A stretch of DNA of 64,000 bases, from NCBI GenBank assembly GCA_033725935.1, contig MU867065.1, positions 558,001-622,000 on the forward strand, written 5' to 3'. A program made the translations under genes and the position numbers. This document shows positions 35,149 to 45,423 of the stretch, piece after piece (positions within the stretch are counted from its first letter, which is position 1; the number at the start of each line of letters is the position of its first letter). This DNA comes from Cladorrhinum sp. PSN259 (lineage: Eukaryota; Ascomycota; Sordariomycetes; Sordariales; Podosporaceae). The notes beneath the pieces were generated by a model that was not told where the DNA came from, did not search any database, and was given only the letters and a program-made list of their open reading frames with translations.

Positions 35149-36255
35149 ATGGACAATTACCAGAAACTCGAAAAGATCGGCGAGGGTATGCACACAATGG
35201 TGTTCTCTTCTTTCACTCTCCCCTTTACCTTGTACTGACCTCTTCTTTCTGATTGTCAGGTACCTACGGTGTCGTCTACAAGGCCCGCGACCTCAACAAT
35301 GGCGGTCGCATTGTCGCCCTGAAGAAGATCCGCCTCGAGGCCGAAGATGAGGGCGTTCCCTCCACCGCCATCCGCGAGATCTCCCTCCTCAAGGAGATGC
35401 GCGACCCCAACATTGTGCGCCTGCTCAACATCGTCCACGCCGACGGCCACAAGCTCTACCTCGTCTTCGAGTTCCTCGACCTCGATCTGAAGAAGTACAT
35501 GGAGGCTCTCCCCGTTAGTGATGGTGGAAGAGGCAAAGCTTTGCCCGAGGGCACCGGCGCCGAGCTGCACCGTTTGGGTCTGGGTGATGCAATCATCAAG
35601 AAGTTCATGAGCCAGCTGTGCGAGGGCGTCAGATACTGCCACAGCCACCGTGTTCTGCACCGCGATCTCAAGCCTCAGAACTTGCTCATTAACCGTGAGG
35701 GCAACCTGAAGCTCGCCGACTTCGGTCTCGCCCGCGCCTTCGGTGTCCCTCTGCGCACTTACACCCACGAGGTTGTCACCCTCTGGTATCGCGCCCCCGA
35801 GATCCTGCTCGGTGGTCGCCAGTACTCGACAGGCGTGGACATGTGGTCCGTGGGATGCATCTTTGCTGAGATGTGCACGCGCAAGCCCTTGTTCCCCGGC
35901 GACTCTGAGATTGACGAGATCTTCAAGATCTTCCGGTAAGTTTGCTCTGTCTCGTATCGTAAGTTACGAATCCAGACTGACTCTTGTTTCTTTCCACAGC
36001 TTGCTTGGTACCCCGACCGAGGACGTCTGGCCGGGTGTTACTTCTTACCCCGACTTCAAGGCTTCCTTCCCCAAGTGGATTCGCGACCTATCTCAGCCCC
36101 TCTGCCAGAACCTCGACGATACCGGTCTTGATCTCCTCGAGATGATGCTCGTCTATGACCCCGCCGGCCGCATCTCCGCCAAGCAGGCTTGCAACCACCC
36201 TTACTTTGAGGACTATCCCCAGCACCTGAACCATGGCAACAGCGGGTACCGCTAG
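35149..36255 (+). CDS. cdc2: cyclin-dependent kinase CDC2/CDK1
   Basis: Exons 35149-35185, 35260-35935 and 36000-36255 give a 322-aa kinase of normal length. The ATP loop KIGEGTYGVVYKARD spans the first intron, with Thr and Tyr at the inhibitory-phosphorylation positions. The cyclin-binding helix is PSTAIREISLLKEM, the catalytic loop HRDLKPQNLL, the metal site DFGLARAFG, and the activating threonine is in YTHEVVTLWYRAPEILLG. The C-lobe carries GVDMWSVGCIFAEM and, across the second intron, IFRLLGTPTEDVWPG. An insert before the catalytic loop (VSDGGRGKALPEGTGAE) is longer than in yeast or animal CDK1 but fits filamentous ascomycete orthologues. It drives G1/S and G2/M transitions with B-type cyclins. 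Codon use is strongly C-ending, as expected of a well-expressed gene. Confidence 0.97.
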
Positions 36256-37116
36256 GGACCGGCCCGTCTTCCACTGGATCACGGTTACATGAGAGGCCAG
36301 CAGCAACGCTTCGTGGCCCCTTCTGGCTACTAGTTATGAAGGATACGATTAGCAGCTCGCTCGCGGCATCTCCCCCTCGACAGAGTTGAACCATACCATT
36401 CCTGAAGCATACTTACAAGTCTTGCTTTCAGGATACTTTGGCGATCATTCGAGATAGTGCTTGTAGTATTTTGGGGGGTTTTAGAGAGGCGATTTTGGGG
36501 CCGGTTAAGGAACATAAGGAAGGAAGGATTCGACATTCATGGAGATAGCTCGTGGGGTTTTTGGGGAAAAAGAAGAGCTTTGTGGGTTTATATGGGATTT
36601 TCCGAGAAAGGGGATTACGGAAGCATGGGGAGGAAGAAAGTGGCATTGTTTGCGATGGCATGAAATAAGTCTAGGTGATTTTGAGAATGGCTTTGGGCCT
36701 CATCCATTGATTGATACGCATCATCTTGCTATCATGGTTTATGGAGAGGTTGGTCGTCATGGCTTTTCTCATCTCTCCTGGTACAATAAATAATCTCTGA
36801 TGGACTATTGACAGGGTCTTTCCTTTGTCACAAGCACTATTAATGAAATTCAAGTAGACAGGAAAATGATGTTTTCTTGTTACTATTGAGAGGACAAAAA
36901 AAGGAAGGTGGGCTTTTGATGCATCGTGATTGGACATTATGAAAGTGGCAGCGTGACTTGCTGCATTGGCTGCGCCTCAATGCGGTTGCCTCCTCCCTCC
37001 CCTCCCCTCTTAATGATTAACGAAACCCATTGGAATCCTTTCCCTATTCCATCCTGAGGCTTCACCTTTTCCAATTCAATTTTTTGGTTGTTGCCCGAAA
37101 TTTTGCATTGTCTAAA
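36256..37116. other. 3' UTR of CDC2 and promoter of the protease-like gene
   Basis: No gene seen. A CT-rich block (CTCCTCCCTCCCCTCCCCTC, about 36986-37010) lies roughly 110 bp before the next start codon and is a plausible promoter pyrimidine tract. Confidence 0.45.
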
Positions 37117-38067
37117 ATGACGTCCAGAACTTCAATACCGATTCCTATCCCTTTCCCTATCCCTATCCCCCAGTCTTCTTCACCTTCATACTCCCGCTCA
37201 TCGACATCATGTTCTTCTTTACCAGATTCAGGTTACGCAACACGCACGACTTCTACCCAGTCGTCTCTGGACTTTTTGCCCAAATCGAAAATCAGCGCCG
37301 ACACTGCTTTACCCCCGGCTAAACAGCAGGTGCAACGGTTTCCCATACCGGGACTGAGTTATCCTGACTCGGTGGAATTGGACTCCGAGGATTATGATGA
37401 GGCACCACTGTACGCTTTCCGTGTTGAGCCGGAGGGGAGCGTGGTGGCGCGGTACAGGGAGATCTTACCGGAGGTGCAGAAGATTATTGCGCAGTTTATT
37501 TTATCTACGCAGAAGCACGGCGGTGGGGTGCTGGGGTTTATGAGGAAGGGTAATAAGAGGAAAAAGGAAAGAAGAGGTGGTTCGAGCGGGCCGCCGATGG
37601 CTATCAGGTTGATGCTTGTAGGCAAAAGAGTCGACGAGGCAAAACCGACGATTGTGGTTTTTGTTGGGGGAGAAGGAGAAAAGGATTTGGTTAAAAAATT
37701 GGAGGGGCTGATGATGATGAAAAAGGGGGGCGCGGCAGATGTGATGAGGGGGTTGGTGCGGCCTGATGATGGGGTTTCGACCAACTTTGAGGTTCTGGTC
37801 GTTGGGGAGGGGCCCAGGAAGAGGAATGCTCCGAACGGAGGACAGGGAGGGGAAGACGTGGTGGTTGTTTGGGATGGTGGTGGGTTGAGAACGAGGAGGG
37901 GGTTGGTTACCTACTGCGGGACGAGGATCAGGTTTGAAAAACTTGCTGGCGAGCAGAGTGTGAGGTCATCGGGTGCTGGGACGCTCGGTGGGTTGGTGAA
38001 GCTGACTGGAGAGGATGGGGAGGTTAGGGTTGTGGGGATTACGGCTGGGCATGTGCTTGAGGGTTTG

Positions 38068-38102
<35 letters not shown>

Positions 38103-39115
38103 GGAGGAGGAGGAAGAAGAAAGTGAAGAGGAACCCCAGGACGCCGGAGTATTTCTTGGTGAGGAGCATGGTGGGAGCTACAGGCGGATCTTGGGCCAGT
38201 TGGTGTATCCCACAGAGTACGGCTCAGATGAAGAGATGGTCGATTTTATCCCAGCGAGGGACTGGGCACTTTTTAAGCTGGACGAAGAGGTCAAACTGAA
38301 GCCAAATATTCTCGGGAGACCCGGTGTTGACTGGGAGCAACGATGCAACGGAAGGAAAGACGCTGACGAAATGACGGTCGCTCCGCCTGATACATTCCCT
38401 TCTTTGAGCAGCATCGAGGTCGTCATGTTGAGCCAGTCGGATCACCTCCGCGGTGTTAAATGCGGCGAGCTTTCACATTTACCTGGCGGGTTTATGCTCA
38501 GCCCCGAGAAGGGATTCGTTGAGGCCTATCTCCTGAAACTTGACGAAGGCGAGGGTGAGTCGAGTCTTACCAAAGCTGCCCATTTGTGTTTACATGCTGA
38601 CAAGAGATGCAGAAATCCAAGACGGAGACTCAGGCTCCTGGGTCATCAACCCTGTTTCCAAGGAAGTTTTTGGGCATGTAGTGGCGACCGATTACACAGG
38701 CGACGCCTACGTGATTCCGCTGCATGCCATCTTTGATGACATCAAACACGACCTCGGCGTGGGTTCAGTTGAGCTGCCCACTACAGCTGATCTGCTCAAT
38801 ATCGCCCTGCAAGCAACTAGAATAACTACTCCTACGCTCCAAGTCACTAGGCTTGCTCAGATGAGCTCACTGGCTGAACGGCAGCCAAGGGGCCACGGCA
38901 CAGGTCTGGATATATGGACTTCCCGGGAATGTTCGCGGGAACGGCACATATCTGAGCTCTTGTCTTTGTATCATGATGGAGTCCCGTCGAGCTGGAAGAG
39001 GAGATCCTTGTTGAGTGACAGAGACTCGGGGTACGGCTCACCCGGATCACCGTTGCGAATTAAGTTCGGTAAGGATGTGGATGATCAAGAGGAGGAGGGG
39101 TTTAGTTATTGGTAG
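37117..39115 (+). CDS. intracellular chymotrypsin-fold serine protease-like protein
   Basis: Exons 37117-38554 and 38613-39115 (GTGAGT donor, GCTGAC branch, GCAG acceptor) give 646 aa. The start at 37117 is the first ATG in frame (AAAATGAC); there is no signal peptide. The N-terminus has Pro/Ile repeats (IPIPIPFPIPIP) and a Ser-rich linker. Residues about 290-530 carry a full trypsin-like triad in order: His312 in VVGITAGHVLEG, Asp382 in PARDWALFKLD and Ser486 in IQDGDSGSWV. Downstream GHVVATDYTGDAYVIPLHAI fits the last strands. Between His and Asp is an Asp/Glu tract encoded by a GAT repeat. The C-terminus is Ser/Arg-rich. Similar proteins occur in filamentous fungi but lack a known role; an intracellular, possibly signalling-controlled, protease is an inference. 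Confidence 0.82.
38071..38130 (+). repeat. coding GAT/GAG/GAA triplet repeat
   Basis: Ten GAT codons followed by GAG and GAA codons encode an uninterrupted run of ten Asp and then mostly Glu inside the protease-like domain. Confidence 0.95.
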
Positions 39116-39335
39116 TTTTTGCTCTTTTCTAGCAACAAACTTTTCTCAACGTGTCAGAAATAGTAGCGATCAAACAAAGTCGGGCATCAGCAAGTTTTGT
39201 TCGAAGCTCAGCTGAACTCAGCGAGACTGGATTTGGTGGTTTCTATTGATCCTCAAGTGGAGACGCCAAAGCCCTGATTCCCTCTCCACGCTGTGCTTAC
39301 GGATATCAAAAGACACATCTTATCCTTCTAGAGCC

Positions 39336-39965
39336 TTAGAGTTCGTCGTTACTGTCAGGAGTAGGCGGATAATGTCTATACTCCCACTCCCCCCTCTCCC
39401 TGAGCTTCTCCTCAACCTCGCCCAGAACCTCCAATCGCAAATCGTCCAACATCTCCCAGTGCTCCGCAGGCGGTTGGCCGCCGCTGTACAGGTAAGAGGC
39501 ATAGTAATAAGGCTGAATTTCAACCTCAATCACCACGAGACGCTGGTAGGCCTGTCTAGGCGATTCTGCGAAGCGAAGAGCGTGGATCTCGACGATGAGC
39601 TTGTAGCAGAGCTCGCAAAACACCATCCAAGCCGGGTCGAGGCCTGTGACCCGAGAAATGAACTCCCATTCGGTGCCCTCGGGGCTGAGGCCCTGGACGG
39701 TGTTGGGGTTGGTTTCGGGGTAGGCGGTCCAGTAGCGCTGCCCGTGGCAGGTGGTGCATACAAGTTCGGGAGGGATCTGGTTGAAGTTGTTGGGATCGTT
39801 ATAAACGTTCGGTTCCAAGACTTGCTGGGTCTGGTTGAGCGCGTAATAGCTCAGCGGTTCGAGATCGAACGGGTCGGATCTTGGGGAGTAGTGGTCGTCT
39901 TCGTCTTCGTCCTCCACACCGTCGCCGCCGTCTGCCGCCTGAGCGGATTCCGCTGCGTTTGACAT
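39336..39965 (-). CDS. acidic CxxC-containing hypothetical protein
   Basis: A single-exon 209-aa protein with no family that I can name. The first 30 residues are acidic (GVEDEDEDD). A pair of CxxC motifs, C70-C73 (LVCTTCHGQRYW) and C117-C120 (MVFCELCYK), spaced 43 residues apart, could bind one zinc. The C-terminal part is aromatic and charged (VEIQPYYYASYLYSGGQ) and looks folded. No signal or membrane segment, so it is probably cytosolic or nuclear. The plus strand is also open over much of this region (39246-39962), but that translation lacks comparable structure. Confidence 0.68.
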   Translation of the reverse strand: MSNAAESAQAADGGDGVEDEDEDDHYSPRSDPFDLEPLSYYALNQTQQVLEPNVYNDPNNFNQIPPELVCTTCHGQRYWTAYPETNPNTVQGLSPEGTEWEFISRVTGLDPAWMVFCELCYKLIVEIHALRFAESPRQAYQRLVVIEVEIQPYYYASYLYSGGQPPAEHWEMLDDLRLEVLGEVEEKLRERGEWEYRHYPPTPDSNDEL

Positions 39966-40444
39966 GGTTGCAGAGGTCTGTTTAAAAAGGTTTTAGCTGA
40001 ATGTTTCGCCAGTCGTGGGGGGATTGTTATTCCTACCTAACCAGGTATGCTGTCGCGGGCTTTACTCTGGTAGATTGTGGTTTTGGAGGTAAAAAAGGGA
40101 ATCGCTTTGTAGTTGGGAAAGTTGCAACTACCTAGATACCTATATGTACTCTACTGCTGCGAATTTCTATCTCTGTTATCTTTGGTGTGCGATCGCTATG
40201 GTATGTCACCTGACCATTAGTATTCAAGGCAGTGCGTCTGAGTGGGTGTTATGATGTCGCTCAAAGCTCCAACTATCGTTACCCGTCCCTCATCACTTCC
40301 CGACTGTTTAGTGGTGACCGAGTGATTACACGGCACATCATTGGTCACATCTTCATATTGTATCTTTTGGTTTTTAGTATGTCTCCCCACCACCTGGTTG
40401 TCCCATTTTACACCTCATCAAGTTAAATATCCCACTCAATCCCA
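39966..40444. other. intergenic, no gene seen
   Basis: Upstream of the CxxC protein and downstream of the 70-aa cysteine protein. No motif recognised. Confidence 0.5.
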
Positions 40445-40657
40445 TCACAACCAAATGGTGGCAGGTGGACAGTTCTGGTGCTTGCAAATATGTCCCGCAG
40501 GTGCTGGATTTGCCAATGTGCGGTCATCCATGCGCAGCACCACTTCAGCCGTGCATTTCATATATCTCCCTCCCCACTTCTTGACTGGACACTCCTCCAC
40601 GAGTTTCATCTCTCTGATGTGGTAGTCCTTGTAGCGTACTCGACGGTAAAAGCACAT
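40445..40657 (-). CDS. small (70 aa) cysteine-containing protein
   Basis: An intact 70-codon frame beginning MCFYRRVRYKDYHIREMKL. Cysteines at 2, 23, 35, 57 and 62 and two histidines near the C-terminus (HICKHQNC) suggest metal binding. The MC start with an early aromatic/basic stretch recalls the 32052-32666 protein and related small fungal proteins, though the two are not clear paralogues. No signal peptide and no intron. Short length limits confidence, but composition is protein-like throughout. Confidence 0.55.
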   Translation of the reverse strand: MCFYRRVRYKDYHIREMKLVEECPVKKWGGRYMKCTAEVVLRMDDRTLANPAPAGHICKHQNCPPATIWL

Positions 40658-41594
40658 TTTGTCCCGGCCAAGACTGGTCTCAGTAACTGTAGATTGTGAT
40701 TTCTGGGGCTACAGACTGTTAGCCTGCGCAAGTTCACTTGGTAAGAAACAAACACTTACACCGAAGTTTCAATTTTTATGTCGTGCTTTGTGTAATTTAT
40801 GAGCCTTGTCAGCCGTTTTCAATACACCACAAGGTTTCGTTGCTTTAAATCATCAACATTAGTCGTGGCGTCGTGATGTGCACAGCCAAAATCGAGTGGC
40901 ACACCCGGGTGCTTGAAGGGTTATACAAAGTCTTAAAAGCCCTGAGAGATTTTGATAAATTATGAAAAAAAACAGACGTTCTCCAAGCTCCACATCTCAG
41001 CTAAGCTAGAAAAAGGGGCGTTCTCCACCGCAATTACAAGGCTGGGCATCTTGATAGAGGTGGCAATTTCTGATATTCATGCTTGAAAAAATAACTCTTC
41101 TGTGAGAACCAATGCTATGTTTCCAGATGCACACTCTTGTATCACGATTGCTGCCTTGCCAGGCAGCTGCGATTAACTTGAAGTCCATACATGTAGCATC
41201 ACCTGTGACGCAGGATACACAATTGATATCTTCTTTCTAGCCCTCTTACTGATCACGGTCTATTTTGATTGGGTCATCATGAAGCCGTACTTGGTGATGT
41301 GTGGCTTATCTAGGCACTCTGTGGTGGCTCCCCCAATTTGTGTGGCATTCATGTACAGGAATAGTTATATTACCACAGAAATCGGAAAAAGCCTATTTTT
41401 AAAAGACAAATGAAATTTCCAAAATCATTGCGCAATAGAGATTTGCGGCCGCTTCACTAAGTAAACTGCTCCGTTTCTTGCCCCAAAAAAAGTTCCAAGA
41501 ACACCAAAGCATGACGGTTAGATTCGCGCCATTCGCGCTCACCTTTTCCCACCTAATTACATACTAAAATCGACCTTGATCATGTGTTAGGTAG
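40658..41594. other. intergenic, no gene seen
   Basis: About 940 bp, AT-rich in part, without a supportable gene on either strand. Confidence 0.5.
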
Positions 41595-41711
41595 CTACCT
41601 TCTAACCATCTTTCCAGCCCTAATCTTCGCCTTACTCGCACTCCTAGCACTGCTCGCAAAACTCTTGGTCATACTTCCAACTTTACTCCTGCTTTTACTT
41701 GTCCCCGTCGA
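41595..41711 (-). other. in-frame coding-like extension after the TAG stop
   Basis: Directly downstream of the TAG, in the same frame, are 38 sense codons (STGTSKSRSKVGSMTKSF onward to KAKIRAGKMVRR) before a second TAG. Their Ser/Lys/Arg/Ala composition continues that of the upstream protein. Readthrough, a recent nonsense mutation or a base error could explain it. Confidence 0.5.
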
Positions 41712-43947
41712 CTAGGATCCTAAGTAACTAGAGTAGTCACTGCGACTCCCACCAGATGATGACCCGGCCTTCCCTTTCTTTCCGATCTTTGTAGTAGCTC
41801 GACTGGCTATAGATGTGGTACTTCTCTCCGCCCTCTCGCGGGTTAAAGTACCTCCTCTTCGCGTAGGCCAAATCATGGACGAGGTACTACCCGCGTTATT
41901 GTCTCCAAGGAACAACCTCTTCACGAAACACGTAGGACCCTGGCCCGCCACATGCTTGTTCGTCCTAGTAGGCCGCTGGGCTACCCTGCGCGTCGTGAGA
42001 GCCTTACTCCTACTACCACTGCCATCATTTGACCCGCGGCTGAGGACGCTGCCCCTGCCGGGCGGTTTCCTCCATTTTTCAGTATTCCTACTGCCATATG
42101 ATGGCCGGGCGCTGACGGTACTACCACTCGCTGCCAGTGGGGTCACTGTGCCCCGATATTCTTGTGTTCGTTTCATGTTGGTAATAACCTCACTGGTTTC
42201 TTTCCCATTCCTGGATCTAGATCCATGCCACCTGAATATATTCAAAGGACCAATTCCAACCTTTCGTTGTTCAGGTCTGGGTCGAACAATGGACTTGCTC
42301 CACCTTTGCTTGTACGTCATTTTGCGCGTCCAGACTTTTTTCTTTCCTTGTTGATGTTGCTTCTCGGGCTGTTCCGGGTATTGGAGCCCTAGTCTCTTGG
42401 CTCGTAGTTTGTTGTTGTATTCGACTTGTCTTGTTCTAAACTCCAACAAGTTCTTTGGATCGTGGCGCGGGACGGGAGGTGGGACGGCCGGTGGGACCCG
42501 CGCGTATGTGTATGAGGATATTGAGAGTGGGTCTGCCGAGATGCTGGTTGACTTGGTGCTGGTGCTGGATAATGAGGAGGGTGGTGGTATCTGCCGGGAA
42601 GGACCGGGCGAAGGTGACTTGCTGTAGACTGTTTCTGCGTATCCGGTCGGGGGGCTCGGAAGGCGGATGTTGTAGCGGATGTTATAGGGTATGGTGGTTT
42701 TTTCGACTGGATTTCGTGGGATTGGTCGAACTATTGCTCTTCGACTGAAGTAGTGACGGCCTGCGTTCAAGTTTGGGATAGGGTGTCTGGGCTGAGATGA
42801 GGCAAAGCTTTGTGTGTCGTCCGGGTCGGATTCCTCGACAATGACCGGAGGGTGTCTTGAAATTGCTCGAGTGCGGTATCGCCTGCCGTTTCTAGCTACC
42901 GACACGCTGTCATGTGGATTGACTGGTTGTTTTATGGCTGGATTGTTGTGGTACCAGTTGTTGTCGTCGTCTCCGCCGTAATGATACCTCGAAGAACTCG
43001 CAAAGCTCGAACTAGCGGTAGATCCAAATCTCTCCGTGGGCGCATGAGTAAGACTGAATGCACCTCGACTGAGTGGGAACCGCGGTTGAGGAGCCTTGCG
43101 TTTGCTGATCAGTCGAGGTAGTGAGCGGCTTCGTGTACGCCGTCCCGTTCCAGGCGATGTGCCTGAGACGCTGGATTTTGAAGAAGAACTAATGGCCGAG
43201 TAGCCGTTCCCGTGCCAGCGTGGATATTCCACTGTTAGGTAGCTCGCAGTAGAATCGCTTGGAGATTGAGGAAATACGCGGCGAGGGGGCATTGGTGCTG
43301 GTTGCGAGGGAGGTGTAGGAGCCGGGCGAGGATAAACCCACTCTGAAGCAGAGAATGAGGGTTGACGGATAGCCGGAGAATGCCAAGTCGGCGAGTTGTT
43401 GATTATGATGGTGGGCTGTTGTGGAGGGGGCGGAGGAGGACGGCGAGAAGGTTCCGGCACGTTGATTATAATGGGAGGAGGGGGGGCAGACATTCTCGTT
43501 TCAGACACCACATTGGCTGTCGATAGTGTGATGAAGCGACATCCGTTGGGGCCCCACGAGGGAGCTTCCAGTCGCATAACTTTGGCGGTTCGTCCTGTAG
43601 GTCTATCGTCGTCCTCCTCCCATCCTCCATCTCTCCTCATGGACCGTAACACTTTTTCAACGACGCCAAGACTGTCTTCGTTTATCTCTCTATTTACTTC
43701 AAGTAGACGTCGCGGATAGTCTCCTTCTTGACCAAGATCCCGTTCTCTCCGAGTGGCGATTCCATTGCGCATAGTGCTCAATTGTAGATATCGCCTCTGG
43801 ATCTTATCGCATGTGTTAGTTTTCAAATAAAGATGGTGATCACCGCCGGCAACTTACATAACGACATGTATTTGCATTCAAACCGGATTCATATCTTATC
43901 GCGGCGTATATCTTGATGAGCTCCATGCCCTTGAAGCAGTCTTGCAT
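41712..43947 (-). CDS. large basic low-complexity protein, function unknown
   Basis: Two exons: 43858-43947 and 41712-43796 (or acceptor 43802). A GTAAGT donor and a CTAAC branch precede the acceptor. The protein is about 724 aa. The N-terminus (MELIKIYAAIRYESGLNANT, then RYLQLSTMRNGIATRRERD and LLEVNREINEDSLGVVEKVL) is a conserved-looking helical region. The rest is Pro/Ser/Arg-rich and disordered, with proline runs (APPPPIIINVP, RRPPPPPPQQ) and a strongly basic second half. An earlier methionine at 43947 is used as start, though an upstream exon cannot be excluded. The frame stops at TAG 41714-41712 but stays open for 38 more codons of the same basic composition, to TAG at 41597-41595, so the C-terminus may be longer. 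Confidence 0.72.
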
Positions 43948-44368
43948 TCTGCGTCTCCATTTGGGTTGATGACGATAGCTCCAGATTTGGCCGATAACTT
44001 GAACCAGTACAAACAAGAGCTACACTGAATAAAATTTATCGTGGAGGGAGAAGCCATGTGTATTTCTGATTGCAACCAAAACCATGAAGGAATGCATTGA
44101 GTTCCCTGGTACTCATTTATACAAGTTCTTGCCGACAGCAAAGCTCCTTTCGCTCTTTGTTTCATATTAGACTGCGTGACAAGTCATCTTTCAACATGTA
44201 GACAGCATTCTGATGATACAGATGAAACCACAGATGTTGTTCTCTTTGTTGCTACGAGAACCCGAGGCACTGGTGTGGGTAAGCCTTGGGCGCTGGCATA
44301 CTGTTCGTATTGCGTTGTTTGAAGATAAATAATGCTGAATAACTAGAGATGAACCCTTAAATAGCGGC
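43948..44368. other. intergenic, no firm gene
   Basis: Upstream of the large basic protein gene and downstream of the 10-cysteine peptide gene. A minus-strand frame at 43896-44165 has no features and is frameshifted relative to the exon I use. Confidence 0.4.
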
Positions 44369-44675
44369 TCAGGTGCACCCACAACTAGCTCCCAAGTCAT
44401 GTCCATCTTGTATACAAGTACACTTCTGGCCGCCGCTGGGCGGCATGCCTGCGCAGCCTGCGAAGCAGCACCGCCAGGATCCCGACTGACAACGGTCACA
44501 GTCGGTGTAAACACTGCAAGATTGGGCTCGAGGATTGACTATCTCTCATGTCAGCTTGGATTATACCACGTGGGTGATTTCTAGTAACAATAATGATCTT
44601 ACGTGCGGCGGGAATCCTGGAGGCAGAAGCCATAATGATCGCCGCGGAGAAGACAATAAGTGTTGAGAACTGCAT
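44369..44675 (-). CDS. secreted 10-cysteine peptide (effector-like)
   Basis: A short gene split by one intron. Exon 1, 44603-44675, encodes a signal peptide (MQFSTLIVFSAAIIMASASR). A GTAAGA donor, a GCTGAC branch and an ATAG acceptor at 44539 lead to exon 2, 44369-44538. The joined frame is exactly 81 codons, an 80-aa precursor. The mature part of about 55 residues has ten cysteines, in CSVYTDCDRC, WRCCFAGC, KCTC and SCGC, an even number compatible with five disulfides. NPR shortly before the first cysteine could be a processing site. I recognise no named family. Size, signal peptide and cysteine density fit small secreted effectors or antimicrobial-type peptides, but no activity can be claimed. 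Confidence 0.7.
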
Positions 44676-45423
44676 TTTACGGGCCAGTGTAAAAAATCAA
44701 ACGGTTGGTGATGGAAAGAATGAGTTCATTGCTTTTCAAGAAGAATAGAGAATGTTTTTATACATCATCCTGCTGCTGAAAATGACCCGTCGTCGGCGTG
44801 AGATTTTACCTGCGTCCAGGATCCGAGTATTTCTCAAGCCTTTTCATTTTACTCATATTCCATCAACATCACGCGCTTATTTTGTCAAGCGAGAGTCTTT
44901 TAACCGGTTGACGGAAAGGCCGAGATCGTTCCATGGTCATCATTGCCAAATATCTTGCCGAAGGCATGTGCATTGTGAACGGCGGTGACCGGCGATGCAA
45001 GGACGGAAAAGGAAGTTGTGGGGAGCATGTTACGCAGTTGCTCTGTCACATAATACATTACATCGTGCATAAGAAGCTCCTTCTAGCAGACTGATAACTA
45101 AAAAGGGAAAAGTCTTGGTAGCACAGCATGACAATCTTCCAATTCCCAGTTTAATTATTGTCCCATCAAGGAAACCTTCGGTGCCGAAGAACCCGAGAGC
45201 GCGATCCAGCGCGATCCAGCGGGGTAATGACGGCTATGGTGGAGTCTATAGCCAATGGTGGGGGAGGGGTAAACGTCCATTCCAGGAACCAACTTCAAAT
45301 CTGGAAGCTTCTTAAAGATGCACCAGGAACCCCTCCCGGAGACAAGCAAAGGCATCTTTGCAGATTCTCCTGACACCAATTCTGCTACCATCCTGCCAAC
45401 TATCTCCTCGTCAATAATCCAAC
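44676..45423. other. divergent intergenic region
   Basis: Lies between the 10-cysteine peptide gene and the dienelactone hydrolase gene, which point away from each other. A 12-bp tandem duplication (GCGCGATCCA repeated) occurs near 45200-45222. No gene seen. Confidence 0.45.

Noticed and set aside
35256..35768. 170-codon minus-strand open frame opposite CDC2
   Set aside because: It mirrors the highly biased kinase coding strand and has no domain of its own.
37030..37116. Upstream extension of the trypsin-like gene
   Set aside because: The frame is open but begins with TTG; the first ATG in frame is at 37117 in a good context.
39246..39962. 238-codon plus-strand open frame opposite the CxxC protein
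   Set aside because: It has repetitive valine/leucine-rich composition without motifs. The minus strand gives a better protein with paired CxxC motifs, although neither is proven.
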